Source of the DNA: Adiantum capillus-veneris
Taxonomy: Eukaryota > Streptophyta > Polypodiopsida > Polypodiales > Pteridaceae
DNA: 64,000 nucleotides
Assembly: GCA_014529385.2 (NCBI GenBank)
Contig: CM043953.1
Location: 81,598,338-81,662,337 of the forward strand
Direction: 5' to 3'
The notes beneath the pieces were generated by a model, which ran no database searches, was not told the DNA's origin, and was given only the letters and a program-made list of their open reading frames with translations. The position numbers and the translations under genes were made by a program. Of this stretch, positions 21,738 through 39,735 are shown in pieces. The stretch's first letter is position 1, and every line of letters starts with the position of its first letter.

Positions 21738-23972
21738 TGTAAGGTGCAGCGGAAGTGAATGTTGAACTTTGCTCAAGATGAGTGCTCCGAACTGTGCTCA
21801 AGGGTTCCTTTACTTACGGAAGGGAGAGCCTTCCGTTCCTTTAGTGAGAGAGTGCAATGGACACAAACAAAGTGGATGAACACTGTGAATGAAGGTGCTG
21901 AGACAGAGAGATAGAGCGAGAAAAATACGGCACCGGAATGTTGTCAAAACCCTCCTCCGAAGGGCCCACTCTCTATGGCGCTTATGATTGCACAAATCTC
22001 TACAATGCTTGGACTTACCGACGATGTCGACGACGATGAGACGGGCTGAAATCTGAAAATGCTAATGGCTGAAATCTGCAAATCTTTATCTACTGAATTA
22101 TGACTATGTCGGTGACGATGTCGATGGCAACGATACGACGACGACGCGCTGAAAACGCAGATGCTGAAATCTGCGTTTTTCGGGCTGAATCTGTAAACCT
22201 TGCAGAATTTGAGCGTGTGGCGAGGAACTGCTGCGGGTAGGTGAGATCTGCGAGGTTCGGGGGTTCTACTGTGGAGTCTAACTGCTGAAAACTGAAAACG
22301 CTGATGCTTGTGGGGATTGCGTCGCAAAGATCTACAAAAACACCAAGATTGAAAATTGTCCTACTGCTGCCGGTTGTCCTACAAATGCAAAACCCTAGGC
22401 TTCTTGATCTGTCTTGTTGCTGCTTGGGCTGATCTGCTATGCACAAAATGCCATGCTGCCTGTGGATGGAAACGCTGGGTCCTTGCAGATGCAAAAACGC
22501 TAGCTCTGCAGATGTGGGGGGTCTTGCTGAGAAGGTGTCTGTTGAGCAAGGTGCTCCTGCTGCCTCTTCTGCCGGAAAGTGCTATCGCTAGATTTGCTTA
22601 TATATTCACTTAGTCAAATTGCCCTACCTAGATCCCAACAAAAGCCACTTAAAAATAATAATTGAAAAATGTCAAAAATAGGGAAAATAGGTCTATGCAC
22701 TGTAAAAATGCTCCTGATGGAAATATGATGATCATGATGTGTGCAACTAGAGGATATGCATCTAATCTAAGTGCCTGGGCATGCACGGTCTGCGAACACT
22801 CACAAAAATGCTAGATCATTTCCTATTCTAGACTGACTTGACTGACTGAATCCTGTCCTGGTCATCCTGTAGCTTGTTGTCCACGGACACACAAGGTTGG
22901 ATGTGTCACGTGACACCCAACCACCCGGCTCTGCACCATCGTCCTCCATTCCCCTTTGAGCACTACCCTGACCTCTAGCCCTTGCCATCGAGTTCACCAG
23001 GTCGTCCACCCTCAGCACTAAAGGGCACGGATTAATTAACGAAGTAAGAGAGGTGGGATCGACGGGCAGAGAACTCGGGATACAAAGGCAGAGACGTTGT
23101 GGGGCATACGATTTCACTTACAGGTAAGCTAGGACATAAATAAGTAAACTTGGACAGCCAGACCCACGTTTACTTATTTATGTATTTGTAAACTTAAACA
23201 TATTTCACAAACGTCTCGCGGATGAGGAGGATAGCACAATTGCCTTGCACGCATGAGGTCGCGGGGTCAAATCCCGGAGCCGCGCCTGAGGGGCTCGTGA
23301 GTCAACATTTACTTTCCTTTTTCCCCAAACCCAAGGCGCCTCGAGAGGCACACGATTTCACTTACACGTAAATTAGGACATAAATAAGTAAACTTGGACA
23401 GCCAGACCCATGTTTACTTATTTATGTATTTGTACACTCAAAACATATTTCACAAATGTCACGCGGGTGAGGTGGATAGCACAATTGCCTTCACGCATGA
23501 GGTCGCGGGGTCAAATCCCGTAGCCACGCCTGAGGGGGTCATGAGTCAACGTTTACTTTCGTTTTTCCCCAAACCCAAGGCGTCTCGAGATTCCCACTTT
23601 CGACCTCCACCGCCGCTCCCATCTCTCCCCATCCATGCCCTTTAGTGTTGAGGGTCGTCCACCTGCTCAGTCGCCTAAACCGCAGCCCATTTAAATTTGG
23701 AAAATGCTTTCAAACATCATCTCTCAAGAACCGCAAGCTTTGGACTAGATCACGACACTTCATCATTTACTTGGCAAAGTTCATCATATTCTCGACTGCT
23801 TTCGTGCCACATTGATTGCCCACTAACCTATATCTACCAATCAAATTTTTTGCTCCCAAAAAAATAAACTTGTATTTTTCGCCAACCAAAAAGGGAAGTC
23901 AACTCTGAGGCCTTTGCCCTTCGGGCAGGCCAAAAAACCAACCAAACACTAACGCCTTACCATTTAAGGCCA
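21738..23972 (-). mobile_element. 5' LTR of a truncated retrotransposon (LTR B)
   Basis: 2,235 bp with TG...CA ends: on the + strand it starts 'TGTAAGGTGCAGCGG' next to the PBS and ends 'TTTAAGGCCA' exactly at the edge of repeat X. It is collinear with LTR A with scattered substitutions and small indels. It carries two tRNA-like modules (23221-23285, 23466-23530). Confidence 0.75.
23221..23530 (+). repeat. Two tRNA-like modules within LTR B
   Basis: Same organisation as in LTR A: 'GGATAGCACAATTGCC' followed by 'GCGGGGTCAAATCCCG', twice, about 245 bp apart. The Box-B-like element is better preserved here than in the first LTR A module. Confidence 0.5.
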
Positions 23973-24112
23973 TAAAAACAAGCTCCTTACAATGCAAATT
24001 TTTTTTTGAGCCATTGCTTTAAAACATTGCAGAAACCATTGGACGTTGATTCTGGTTAAAATTAGACAATCTTTGTAAATTATAGTGCAAAAGATGTGTG
24101 GCAAGTATATAT
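23973..24112. repeat. Direct repeat X, right copy
   Basis: 140 bp, the partner of 21021-21157. It begins at the very base after the LTR terminus. Confidence 0.9.
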
Positions 24113-24921
24113 CACATGCCAAATATGCGAAAAACTACCTCTGAGCTCATGCTTTAATAAAGACTCATGTTTGCTCAATTTTAATCTCAACTTTTTCGAT
24201 CTTGCACATTATTTCTTTTTTCCTAAAATCGTCTTTTATCCTGCGCGTGGAAAAGTCATGGTGTCATACCATGCCAGAACTGGCGTCGAAGTGAGTCGTC
24301 CGAATCCAGACTAAGCTACTAACTTTTTCCTTACTTGTCCTCGTGGGCCACAGTTTTATGCCTATTGATGGCATGTTTAAAGCAAAATTGAGGTCGGTCT
24401 GAAATGCTGAAAATTTCTGTGTAACTCTCTGCGTTTTGAAGCTCACTCGTGACTCTTCTAATGATATCACTGACATTGTCATTGCCGTTGTCAGAATCAG
24501 TTTCATTACATTTGCCTGCTTCTCTATAACATAGGCCGCCACCTCGGGCAATGGCAAACACAAAACCCATTGTTGAGATCGAGCAAAATAGTCTGATTAA
24601 GCAGTCGCCAATAGTCACCAATAACAAGTCCACATCCCACAACTAATGCCCAAAATAAATCAACCAAAAGAAAACACAAATCAGAATTTGGTGACACTAC
24701 ACATTTTGATCTACATGGATTGAGGAGCTTCTCAGCTAGGGGCACACATATACATACAAGAGGTGCTTGCTCTATAGAGGGCCACATGGTTGCAATGAAT
24801 GCCAAGAGACAAAGGCCCTTGTCTGGTAAAACTAGTTCAGTAAGACAAGCCGGAGCCCATATGAAGGTGTTCACAGAATGTAGCCCCTCAAGTGACCACT
24901 GGCCATCCAAATACACTACTC
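24113..24921. other. Region downstream of the HVA22 gene
   Basis: Contains minus-strand frames of about 100-130 codons (24916-24524, 24642-24331) with no recognisable domain. It lies beyond the likely poly(A) signal at 24922-24927 and is read as downstream or extended 3' UTR DNA. Confidence 0.4.
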
Positions 24922-24927
24922 TTTATT
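24922..24927 (-). promoter_or_regulatory. Probable poly(A) signal of HVA22
   Basis: The minus strand reads AATAAA, about 160 bases after the stop codon at 25086. Confidence 0.45.
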
Positions 24928-25085
24928 TGTTCTCTATACATCAGAAACTAAACTTCTGTTGTCCAGCAGCAGCTTGTTCTCCAGCTTGTAATTGGTTTGA
25001 TTCTCCCAGACACAAGGTACTCCAATATAAGCCGAAGTTACACCTTTACACCCAGTAACGTAAGTCATGAACCTTTCTTTGTACC

Positions 25086-29772
<4,687 letters not shown>

Positions 29773-30364
29773 TTGGAAGGCGGAAGCAGAGGCGTCTGCT
29801 GAGAGGCAGAGGGGTAGTTGCTTGACAAAGAGCTGCTTCCTCTGTGAGAGGCAGACGGCACAGTGGAGTTCTTCTGGAATGCAGGCAATTCGCTTTCGCT
29901 ACCAACAATGTTAGAGCTCTTTGCTCAACACGAAGATGTACAGAGGCCTGGTCCCACCAGCTGATGGGATTCGGATGCGTGGCACCCTCTAATACCCGCC
30001 ATTTGTCACTTCACCATTGGGCGCTATTAGTTTAAAATATGTTTTTGTTTTGCAGTGCATGGTACACAACCTTTTTGACTCTTGTTGTACTTCAATGTTC
30101 ACACCTAGGTCCGTGTCCACAAACATTGGTCCCCACACTTATGGTAACTGACCCATTACCAATTAGGGTGGCACCGTCACCCGTGGTAACTCACCACATG
30201 CGCTTCTCACCTTCAAGTTTCAACAGACCGAGTAGCCATGCCAAGTAGCTATGTCCTTTTAGGCAACCAAGTACATCAACACATTATAGACCCCAAGAGC
30301 ACAAAGAATGGAGGCCATCAAATAGCCTCCAAATGAGACTCTACAAGTGAGCCACTTATATGTA
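29773..30364. other. Region upstream of HVA22
   Basis: No other gene seen. This should hold the 5' UTR and promoter of HVA22. A CCAAT-type sequence on the minus strand (near 30025) is present, but no convincing TATA box could be placed. Confidence 0.35.
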
Positions 30365-30420
30365 TCTATACTAATAGATAATGGGGGAGGGAATTCCCCC
30401 CCCCCCCCCCCCCCCCCGCC
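30365..30420 (+). mobile_element. Helitron-like 5' terminus (A)
   Basis: Starts 'TCTATACTAATAGATAATGG' directly after an A, followed by GGGGGAGGG and a C-run (30396-30417) and then CCCGACACGTGG. The same arrangement opens the complete non-autonomous Helitrons at 34293 and 35344. No matching CTAG 3' end was found for this copy. Confidence 0.55.
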
Positions 30421-30681
30421 CCCGACACGTGGCGCTATTAGATGCATTCGACGAGAGAAAGAGAGAGAGAATTCATCCAGCCGGCATAGGAGGGAGGGAG
30501 AGAGGAGTTATTTATTAGCCTTATTAATGGCTGATGGTGAGCACTGAGAGGCCTTCAAGTTTTTAGGCAGCCTTCAAATTTATACCGACGCGTGAGCAGA
30601 GCTTCAAGTCGAAGTTTCCTTTGAACAAGAGAGCGTGTGAGAGAGAAAGAGAGCTTTCTCCTGCGAGTTGCACCTGAGCAG

Positions 30682-30683
<2 letters not shown>

Positions 30684-30718
<35 letters not shown>
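30684..30718. repeat. (GA)n microsatellite
   Basis: About 17 GA units. The open frame across it encodes only E-R repeats. The flanks (30420-31190) show no supported gene; they contain GAGG/GAGA-rich repetitive DNA. Confidence 0.95.
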
Positions 30719-30719
<1 letters not shown>

Positions 30720-31189
30720 CAGGTGCCAGCAGGTACAGGCTCTCGCAAGAGAAGGCTTGCATTCAGAGGGACTCGACCAGTTGAGAGACCAGGGAGGCTC
30801 CGAAGCTTTGAGGAGGTCCGAGGTGGAGTCTTCTTACGAAGGCTCTGATGCTCTGAGAGGGCCGAGAGAGGGAGACTGTGAAGCTTTGAGGAGGTCGAGA
30901 GAGATGGCATATTCTTAGAGAGGCTCTAAATCTCTGAGGAGGGCCGATGCAGTGCTCCAGGTGCTCCGATGCAGAGCTCCTCTGTGCAATGAGCGCTCAG
31001 CCTCCAATTTCCGAATAGAGCTGAGCTGGTTGAGGACAAGTGGGAGGCAACTCATTACTGCATGTGTGCCGAGCAAAGAAGTTCATGCACAGACCTCAGG
31101 CTCCTTATCTATGCAAGCTCGGCCTTCAATCGCTCAATGGCGCTGAGCTGGCTAGGGACAGCCTATCCAGGTAGTTCATGCTCCAGTCT

Positions 31190-31190
<1 letters not shown>

Positions 31191-31282
<92 letters not shown>
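31191..31282. repeat. (GA)n microsatellite, about 45 units
   Basis: Uninterrupted GA dinucleotides. A homopurine strand of this length can form triplex DNA; that is a general property, not shown here. Confidence 0.95.
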
Positions 31283-31285
<3 letters not shown>

Positions 31286-31704
31286 GCGCAGAGGAGCTTT
31301 GCATATATCCCTTTTGATCTTTGAAGAGAGATTTTCCGCAACACATCCAAGCCCTGCTAATTGGATGTTCACATGAGAGAACCTAACAATTGCAGAATTT
31401 TCTATCAATCGAAGTCCGATGTTAAATGAATCTTGATTAACGTGAGTTGTCATGAATCCTTTCTGCAGCACGCTTAGGTTAATATACCTTACCTTCAGCT
31501 TCTCAAGCCAAACAAAAAAAATGTATCGGTTACCTTATACGACGCTGGGTTCACTACTCTTTCTCACTGGCATGCTGGACATAATACATTCAATAAATAG
31601 TGTTGGTATTTATCTAATCCCCATTGCATGTGTGAGTGCACTGGTGGCTGACGTGTCTGTGCGTATATTGTGTGCATGCTTCTCTGTGAGCTAATGAAGC
31701 GCCC

Positions 31705-31706
<2 letters not shown>

Positions 31707-31757
<51 letters not shown>

Positions 31758-31758
31758 G
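31707..31758. repeat. Compound (TG)n(AG)n microsatellite
   Basis: TG units pass directly into AG units. It is the first of several tracts with the same order on the same strand. Confidence 0.95.
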
Positions 31759-31968
31759 GCGTCCTTAGAGAAAAGAGAGTGTGTATGTATGCACATGCCT
31801 ATGTGTATGTCTGCATCTTCTTTGTGAGATGCAGCACCCTTACTTAGAGAGAGAGAGAGGGGTTGGTTGTACTATATTGTAGGGGATATGAGATTATAAT
31901 GTTAAATTAACATCTTGAAGAGACCAGATTGACGTATGAGATTCAAAAGTTGCAACCATGTGCTTGCA

Positions 31969-32088
<120 letters not shown>

Positions 32089-32151
32089 GAAATAATTGTC
32101 AAATTAACATCTTCAAAAGACCAGGTTGACCTCGGAGATCCAAAAGTGAGA

Positions 32152-32152
<1 letters not shown>

Positions 32153-32218
<66 letters not shown>
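32153..32218. repeat. Compound (TG)n(AG)n microsatellite
   Basis: Same polarity as its neighbours; followed by AAG-type triplets. Confidence 0.95.
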
Positions 32219-32221
<3 letters not shown>

Positions 32222-32469
32222 AGAAGAACAAGAAGAAGAAGGAGAATTTTTAACGTCATGGGAAACTATCCCGAGAGAGAGAGAGAGATTGAAATAAATG
32301 TCAAATTGAAGTTTTCAAAAGATTAGATTGACCTACGAGATCAATAAGCTACATCCATGTGCGTGTGTGTGTGTCTATATGAGAGAGAAAGAGAGAGAGA
32401 GAGAGAGAATTAAATATATTTTGTTTCAAAATGTAATTGGAATTTGGGATTACCATTTGGAATTTGATT

Positions 32470-32472
<3 letters not shown>

Positions 32473-32529
<57 letters not shown>

Positions 32530-32530
32530 G
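32473..32530. repeat. Compound (TG)n(AG)n microsatellite
   Basis: Opens the first copy of the tandem duplication that follows. Confidence 0.95.
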
Positions 32531-33265
<735 letters not shown>

Positions 33266-33814
33266 GTGAGAGAGAGACTCGGATGCACATCACAACACCT
33301 CATATTGGGCTATGTGGGTGAGGAGAGAGAGATATGCTGAGTCATGATGGTGATGCAGATCACAACACCTCATATTGGGCTATGTGGGTGAGGAAATTTA
33401 GTGTCGTAGAAGGGAAGGCCAGTCAGGGACACGTACAAAGGTTGAATTGGTGGATGAAGGTAGTGCAATGGTTGTATTTTGGGCAGTGCAGTAGCTGAAG
33501 GTCAATAGGCATTTGAGGGTGATGGCAGTAGGGTTGGGAGTGTCAGGCTGGCAACAAGAGTCGTGCAATGGAAGCTCGGTGCCTAACCAGCTCCCCTTGG
33601 AGACTGCTTAATCTCCAACACAAACACTGACTTTAGGCTAATCTATAATTACTGTATAATAACAAAGAGCGTCCCTTCACGTGTGTTTCAAGTTGCGACC
33701 TAAAGGCTAAAATTCAAGGAAAGACGTGAAGCACACCTAGAAAAGTGTAAAATGCAAATTGGGATGTTAGGCTCCAGCTCAGCGCATGCATTAGCAGCTC
33801 CAAAGTCCCACCCT

Positions 33815-33881
<67 letters not shown>

Positions 33882-34292
33882 TGTTTGAGATGTTTGTCCG
33901 CCTATCTGTCTCAGTGATTCATTCGCTCTCCACGCTAGCCTATGATCTCCCTATTCGGCCACCCTATCTTCGCCACTGTGCAAAGCACCTTGCAATACAT
34001 ATATACACCTCACACCACCATGGTTACATGTGCTTCTCACGAGACTCCACCCTACCTGTCAACCTTGCTAAATTGCACATGGCTATGCTAACATTGATAG
34101 CTCATCTACCCTGCTCACCGTGCCTTGTCAATGACTTCACCCCATGATGCGTGTATAGTTCTGGCCTCAAAGTATAGAACGACTAAGAGCACCTGAGACG
34201 GTGTCTTGAGTAGGTTACCATAGCTCACACCAGATCACCTCTTGCATGAGGGGAGGAGTTAGGACGATGACAGAGGAGTTATGGGAGCCTCA
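33266..34292. other. No gene seen; (CT)n tract at 33815-33875
   Basis: 'CACCTCATATTGGGCTATGT' occurs twice (33296, 33367), so the preceding duplication has small additional copies. The rest shows no supported coding frame. Confidence 0.5.
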
Positions 34293-34736
34293 TCTATACT
34301 ATTCTAAAAGGGGGAGGGATTCTGGTCCCCCCCTCGGCCACGTTCTCCCTCTAGCATCAACCACTACACCTTAGAAGAAGAGGCCGAGGTCACAAGTGAT
34401 GAAATAGAAGAGTGCATGAAGATCCAGAAAGGGTTCTTGCCGGTGCTGCTAGGGCCTGATTATTGCACTCTTCAACATCATTAGGACACCCTACTCGCAT
34501 ATCCTTTGTTGGTGCAGTTGATAGAGATGTCCATCCTAGAGTTTGGACACACGAAGTACAGGGCCCCCCTATAGCTGTCTTTTGACGCTCACCATTTTGA
34601 GGAGTTTCTTGATCCACTAAGCAATGGAGAGGTCCCTCTTGGCCCCCTTCTACACTACAATCAGGATCTAAGCCTCTCTTGTGTGGTGCCCGTTGCCAGC
34701 TGTGCGTGGGAGTCTACCTCTAATCCATTTGTCAGC

Positions 34737-34787
<51 letters not shown>

Positions 34788-34934
34788 ACTACAATTTTTA
34801 GGAAAATTATTTTGGCAATCATTTCCTTTTTATCGATTTTTCCAGAAGAAAATTGTGGAAATTAAAGCAAATTCTAACCAATTTAACACACTATTTCTTT
34901 CAAAATCTAGGCGAGACAAAGAGAGACTCCACTA

Positions 34935-35016
<82 letters not shown>

Positions 35017-35096
35017 TTTTCTTGAGCTCCTAAAGAGCAAGGGGCTTGAGGGTGAGAGGGGCCATGCCGCCGTCGAAGGCAGCGCCGTTTTACTAG
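34293..35096 (+). mobile_element. Non-autonomous Helitron, complete (B), 804 bp
   Basis: Starts 'TCTATACTATTCTAAAAGGG' after an A. Ends with a GC-rich, hairpin-capable stretch ('CGAAGGCAGCGCCGT') and 'TTTACTAG' before a T. TC...CTAG ends inserted between A and T without target duplication are diagnostic of Helitrons. The 3' end matches that of Helitron C. Inside are a coding-like fragment, a (GA)n tract (34742-34787) and a (TG)n(AG)n tract (34937-35016). Confidence 0.75.
34356..34740 (+). pseudogene. Coding-like fragment carried in Helitron B, unidentified
   Basis: One frame runs about 128 codons with only two stops. It reads as protein: 'DEIEECMKIQKGFLPVLLGP', then 'LLVQLIEMSILEFGHTKYRA', 'HHFEEFLDPLSNGEVPLGPL'. 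Composition differs from the surrounding microsatellites. Helitrons often carry host gene fragments, which is the most likely reading. I do not recognise the parent gene. Confidence 0.45.
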
Positions 35097-35343
35097 TACA
35101 TATGTAAATTTTCAAGGCACCATAGAACTTAATAGCTAAAGAAAATGCATGGCAAGTCGAGTCGCATCTGCTCAACTTGCGTTATTGGAGGGCCTACCAA
35201 GGTGATAACATTTTTAGGTCTTCTAATCTAATCAAGATTTCTAATCTAATCAAGGTGGTAGACATTTTTCGGCCTTCTTAGGCCATCTAGTCAAAACTTG
35301 AAGGTGATATAAATGCTTTGTTTTTTTATTAAAAAATCATGTA

Positions 35344-35610
<267 letters not shown>

Positions 35611-36064
35611 TGTAGATAAAAATTCACTTATATCCTCCTCACATGTGTTACAAACTGTGCAACACCTCTAGCAAACCCCTCACCATAGCAACTACACTCA
35701 CTCCGTACTTTGGTCTCGACACAAGAATTATTATCCAAGAACATGGACTTCACCATTCAACATGTGAGGGACTTGGCAACGAAAATTTGTAGCCTAGAGG
35801 TAGCTAGTGTCAAAAGAGGAGGCATAGGGTAGGTACATTTAATATACTCAACAAATCATCAACCAAATATCAATGTTCACCTAAGTGTGTTGCATCATTC
35901 TCATGATATTTAATATGAATTATTTCTACATTGAAAAAGTACACTTACTTTCAAACATAGAATTACCAATGTCAAATATGGGCGTGGGATCTCGATGCAA
36001 GATTATCGACATTGATTTGAAAAAATTTAGAGGATAATAAGAGCATGTGCACACGTTCCTTAGT

Positions 36065-36126
<62 letters not shown>

Positions 36127-36417
36127 CATACCTGCATGTGTGTGTGTGGGATGGAGGAGTTGTCTATAGATAGCCAAAGACATAGAGGGTAGTGGGCAGT
36201 TTGTTGCAAGAAGGTAGACCTTCCACTATTGTTGGTTGCACGTGGTGCTATCTTCTTCCACTATGGGGCAGATGAATGAGTGGCTTGGCTGATGCACACT
36301 CCCCAATTTATTGCCTTTAGATGCAACCTTCTCTATGTAAACGCAATGTCTTCGAGAAGACCTCTATAAGCAAGCTACGACATAGCTTGTGCTCAAGCTA
36401 TAGTCATAAACCCCTTT

Positions 36418-36495
<78 letters not shown>

Positions 36496-36790
36496 GCTTA
36501 GGAGACTTAATATGAAAATTGATAGCTTGATTACTACATTTAGAGCGGTCAACAGCCTTCAAGGGAAAGAGAGGGAAATCAAAATCAAGATTATCACTAA
36601 TGTAGGGATTAGCTTGAATAGTGGAAAGTCTACATTGGTTAGCAACAAACAGGTTGAAATTATAAAGAAGAATAAGTGACTCAACAGAGAAGGTTTTGAG
36701 TGTCTTTAGCCCATTGCTTATGATCAAGCCTTTCACAATCCAATTCATGTTGACGATGGGGTAAACGAGGAGCAAAAGGAAGAAAGGCAC
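35611..36790. other. No gene seen; two microsatellites
   Basis: A (CT)n tract lies at 36067-36123 and a compound (CT)n(CA)n tract at 36417-36494 (the (TG)n(AG)n type in reverse). Minus-strand frames at 36404-36859 are mostly microsatellite translation. Confidence 0.55.
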
Positions 36791-37016
36791 TATTACCATA
36801 TAAATGTGGTAGTGATGTGTGAAAACACACTTAGGACCACTGGGGCATTTTTCTCTCACTAGGAGGTTTTTTCCCCGTGCATTGTATATACGCCCATCAC
36901 TCTAGGGCTATCTATATTTCCATTGTACACTAAGTAAAACACTCTCTGTTGTGTGCCTTGACCTTCCTTCATCTTCTCCAAGTTGTGTGTGTTTTCCCGC
37001 AACCCTAATTCCAACA
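36791..37016 (+). mobile_element. 5' LTR of a Ty1/copia element, 226 bp
   Basis: Ends 'CCCTAATTCCAACA' two bases before a PBS and is homologous along its length to the LTR at 58976-59202 (reverse strand), which has an intact start TGTTACC where this one has TATTACC. Shared blocks include 'TCATCTTCTCCAAG' and 'AAGACACTCTCTGTTGT'-like sequence. Confidence 0.75.
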
Positions 37017-37018
37017 AT

Positions 37019-37030
37019 TGGTATCAAAGC
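37019..37030 (+). other. Primer binding site of the copia element
   Basis: TGGTATCAAAGC followed by AGG, two bases after the LTR: complementary to the 3' end of initiator tRNA-Met, usual in plant copia elements. Confidence 0.85.
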
Positions 37031-37185
37031 AGGTTGCGTCCTCCCGTGCTTAATCACTAGCAGCTCCAGCACACGCCTGCTCACTTTCTCCGATTTCTGT
37101 GAGCTTTGGCGAGCGTTCACAGGTCGACAAAAATTTTGTTTCTCCTCTTTTTGGGCAATTTTCACATCAGGTGCAGGAATTCGTC

Positions 37186-37668
37186 ATGGCCCACAACAAC
37201 ACAGATGCGTTCAAGATGTTTGTTGTTGAGGGCAGATTGGATGGGGACAATTACCCTATGTGGGCTTACATGATGCAACATGTTCTTGTGTCAAAGGGTG
37301 TTTGGAATATTGTGCAGGGCATTGATGTACGTCCTGGTTCTGAGGATGTAGGCGATGTTGAGGATGTTGCAGGCCTTGCTGGAAGGATTGCTATTGTTAA
37401 AGTTGTTTTTCCTATGGCAGAACAAGCTCGTTGGGATGTAAAAGATGTGCATGCTCATGCATTGATTGTGTTGTTTGTGAAGCGCACTATTACTGCTCAC
37501 ATTCGTTCAGCAAAATTTGCAAAACAGGCTTGGGATATTCTGGCCGGTCTTTATGCAAGTCACAATGAGGCAAAAATTGCATTGCTGCGTTGTCCTGCCG
37601 CTTTGAGGGCACGAAAAGAAAGATGTAAATCCGCATACATATTGGAGATTTTGTCAACTTATGAATAA
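37186..37668 (+). pseudogene. Copia Gag, N-terminal part, interrupted
   Basis: From the ATG at 37186 the frame has 'GRLDGDNYPMWAYMMQHVLV' and 'SKGVWNIVQG', typical of the copia Gag N-terminus. It continues with 'DVHAHALIVLFVKRTI' and 'AKQAWDILAGLYASHNEAKI', typical of the UBN2-type capsid domain. About codon 140 the match ends (near 37600); the last 20 or so codons before the stop at 37668 are unrelated. The missing continuation of the same domain starts at 51195, so the gene was split by a large insertion. Confidence 0.85.
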
Positions 37669-38167
37669 TGTTAACAGCTATTATGCCAGCAAGTGTTCGA
37701 AGATGTATGCTTTATGTGGGTTTCTAGACCAAGATGGGCTCCAAATAGGGCCTGACAGGGTAGCAGGTGAAGAATGTTCGGGGTGCTGGTTTTTGGTCCA
37801 GATATGTGGAGCTTGAAGTGCTGAAGGAACAGGTCCAGACGGCTCATCAAACAGAGCTGTAGACTGCAAGATATTTGAGTTTGAAGTTGAGATCCAAGAC
37901 GGATATGCCAAGTGAAGCCAGGTGGTCGGAGCGAGTTCGGAGTTATGGATGCATAGGGCATGATTTGGGGAGCGTGCTGGTCTTTTCAGATCGGCAATCT
38001 GAGTCTTGGATGCCAAGATATGGACAATTGAAGTTTTGTCGGGGGCCAATTTTGTGCAAGATTGGCCGCCTTGGGAGATGTGCCATCTAAGATTTTTAAA
38101 GCATTGCCAGGTTTTGTATGCATTCTATATGGCAAGTGAATGCCATGGGAAGTTACGGCTTACCAAA
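37669..38167. other. DNA between the copia break and element 2
   Basis: No gene seen. It is part of the roughly 13.6 kb that separates the two halves of copia gag; its origin is unclear. Confidence 0.4.
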
Positions 38168-38172
38168 TGGAG
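38168..38172. other. Target-site duplication of element 2, left copy (TGGAG)
   Basis: TGGAG directly before the LTR start; the same five bases follow the other LTR at 49584-49588. Confidence 0.9.
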
Positions 38173-39128
38173 TGTTGGACGGGAAGCGACTCACACACCC
38201 ATGAAGTGCATGCAACACTACCTAGATCAACATAATGTCAATCGAGGACACAGATGACACGATAGGCACACGGAGGAAATCTCTTAAGCTTGTCAGGCTG
38301 AGACCATCCTACACATACAACACTCAGGAAGGCCAACTAAACCACAATCAAGAACCTCACTGCTCTCAACTACACCACCTAACCACATACACACATGCGA
38401 AAGGTAACTCACCTAATCATGCTAGATTCGTACGAAACTTAAGGAACACCATCCCCTCACTAGGATACACCTGTCCCTAAGCTTCTACACTCAAAACCCT
38501 CACTCAAAACCCATCTGCGGAAAACGCGTAGGATGACAGAGCAGAATTTTGAAAGTGCCCGAAACTGAAATTTATGAGTACCTATGCATAGCTTATGTCG
38601 CCACGATTCTATAGACTACTAGCACGTAGAAAACAGACATCGTTTGATACACTTACGGCCACAAATAGCTCGTAGATGCGTCGGCGTGTGCCCTTCGTCT
38701 CGCGTGGAATGCTTGGCGTCGTTGCGTAGCTCACCTCGAGCCTACAGCAATGGTGCAGTCGGATCTCCAATGTGTTGAGCGAGCCGGGCGTAGCGAGAGG
38801 ATGAAGCTCACGCTCACTCTCTTTCTCTCTCACACACAGTAGACGGCAGCGCTCAAGTTTGATTATGATTAAAGTCTTTTTACAAGATGACCTAGGTACC
38901 TTATATACTAAGGCTACCTTAGGTTTAACCAAAAATGGGGTTGAAAGGGTCAAATGGCTTTGTATTTACAATCTGGAAGTGCCATTGCACCCCGGCTTCT
39001 GAAACTAGAATAACTACTCATTACAAATGACGTTTATAGCCATAATCCGTAGCATTTCATAACTCGCAAAAGATAAGACTTTGGTATGAAACTTGAGTTA
39101 TGTTGTGTTGTTGACCCAACGGTCAACA
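38173..39128 (-). repeat. 3' LTR of element 2, 956 bp
   Basis: Starts TGTTGG and ends GTCAACA on the + strand (TG...CA on both). It matches 48644-49583 throughout. The minus-strand frame at 38953-38609 is LTR sequence, not a gene. Confidence 0.95.
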
Positions 39129-39140
39129 TTCCCCCCTTCC
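39129..39140 (-). other. Polypurine tract of element 2
   Basis: The minus strand reads GGAAGGGGGGAA immediately before the 3' LTR start TGTTGACC. This is the standard primer site for plus-strand cDNA synthesis. Confidence 0.9.
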
Positions 39141-39189
39141 GCGTTCATGTCGTCCCCGACATGACTTGATTGTCGATGGCGATGTGGTC

Positions 39190-39735
<546 letters not shown>

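Noticed and set aside
17701-23530. Functional tRNA genes
   Set aside because: A- and B-box-like elements are present but the acceptor and D arms do not pair convincingly and the modules are multiplied inside LTRs.
24331-24916. Extra HVA22 exons downstream of the stop
   Set aside because: The gene already ends with a family-like C-terminus and stop at 25086, followed by AATAAA; these frames show no similarity to HVA22.
38609-38953. 114-codon minus-strand gene
   Set aside because: It lies wholly inside the 3' LTR of element 2 and is repeated, with changes, in the other LTR.
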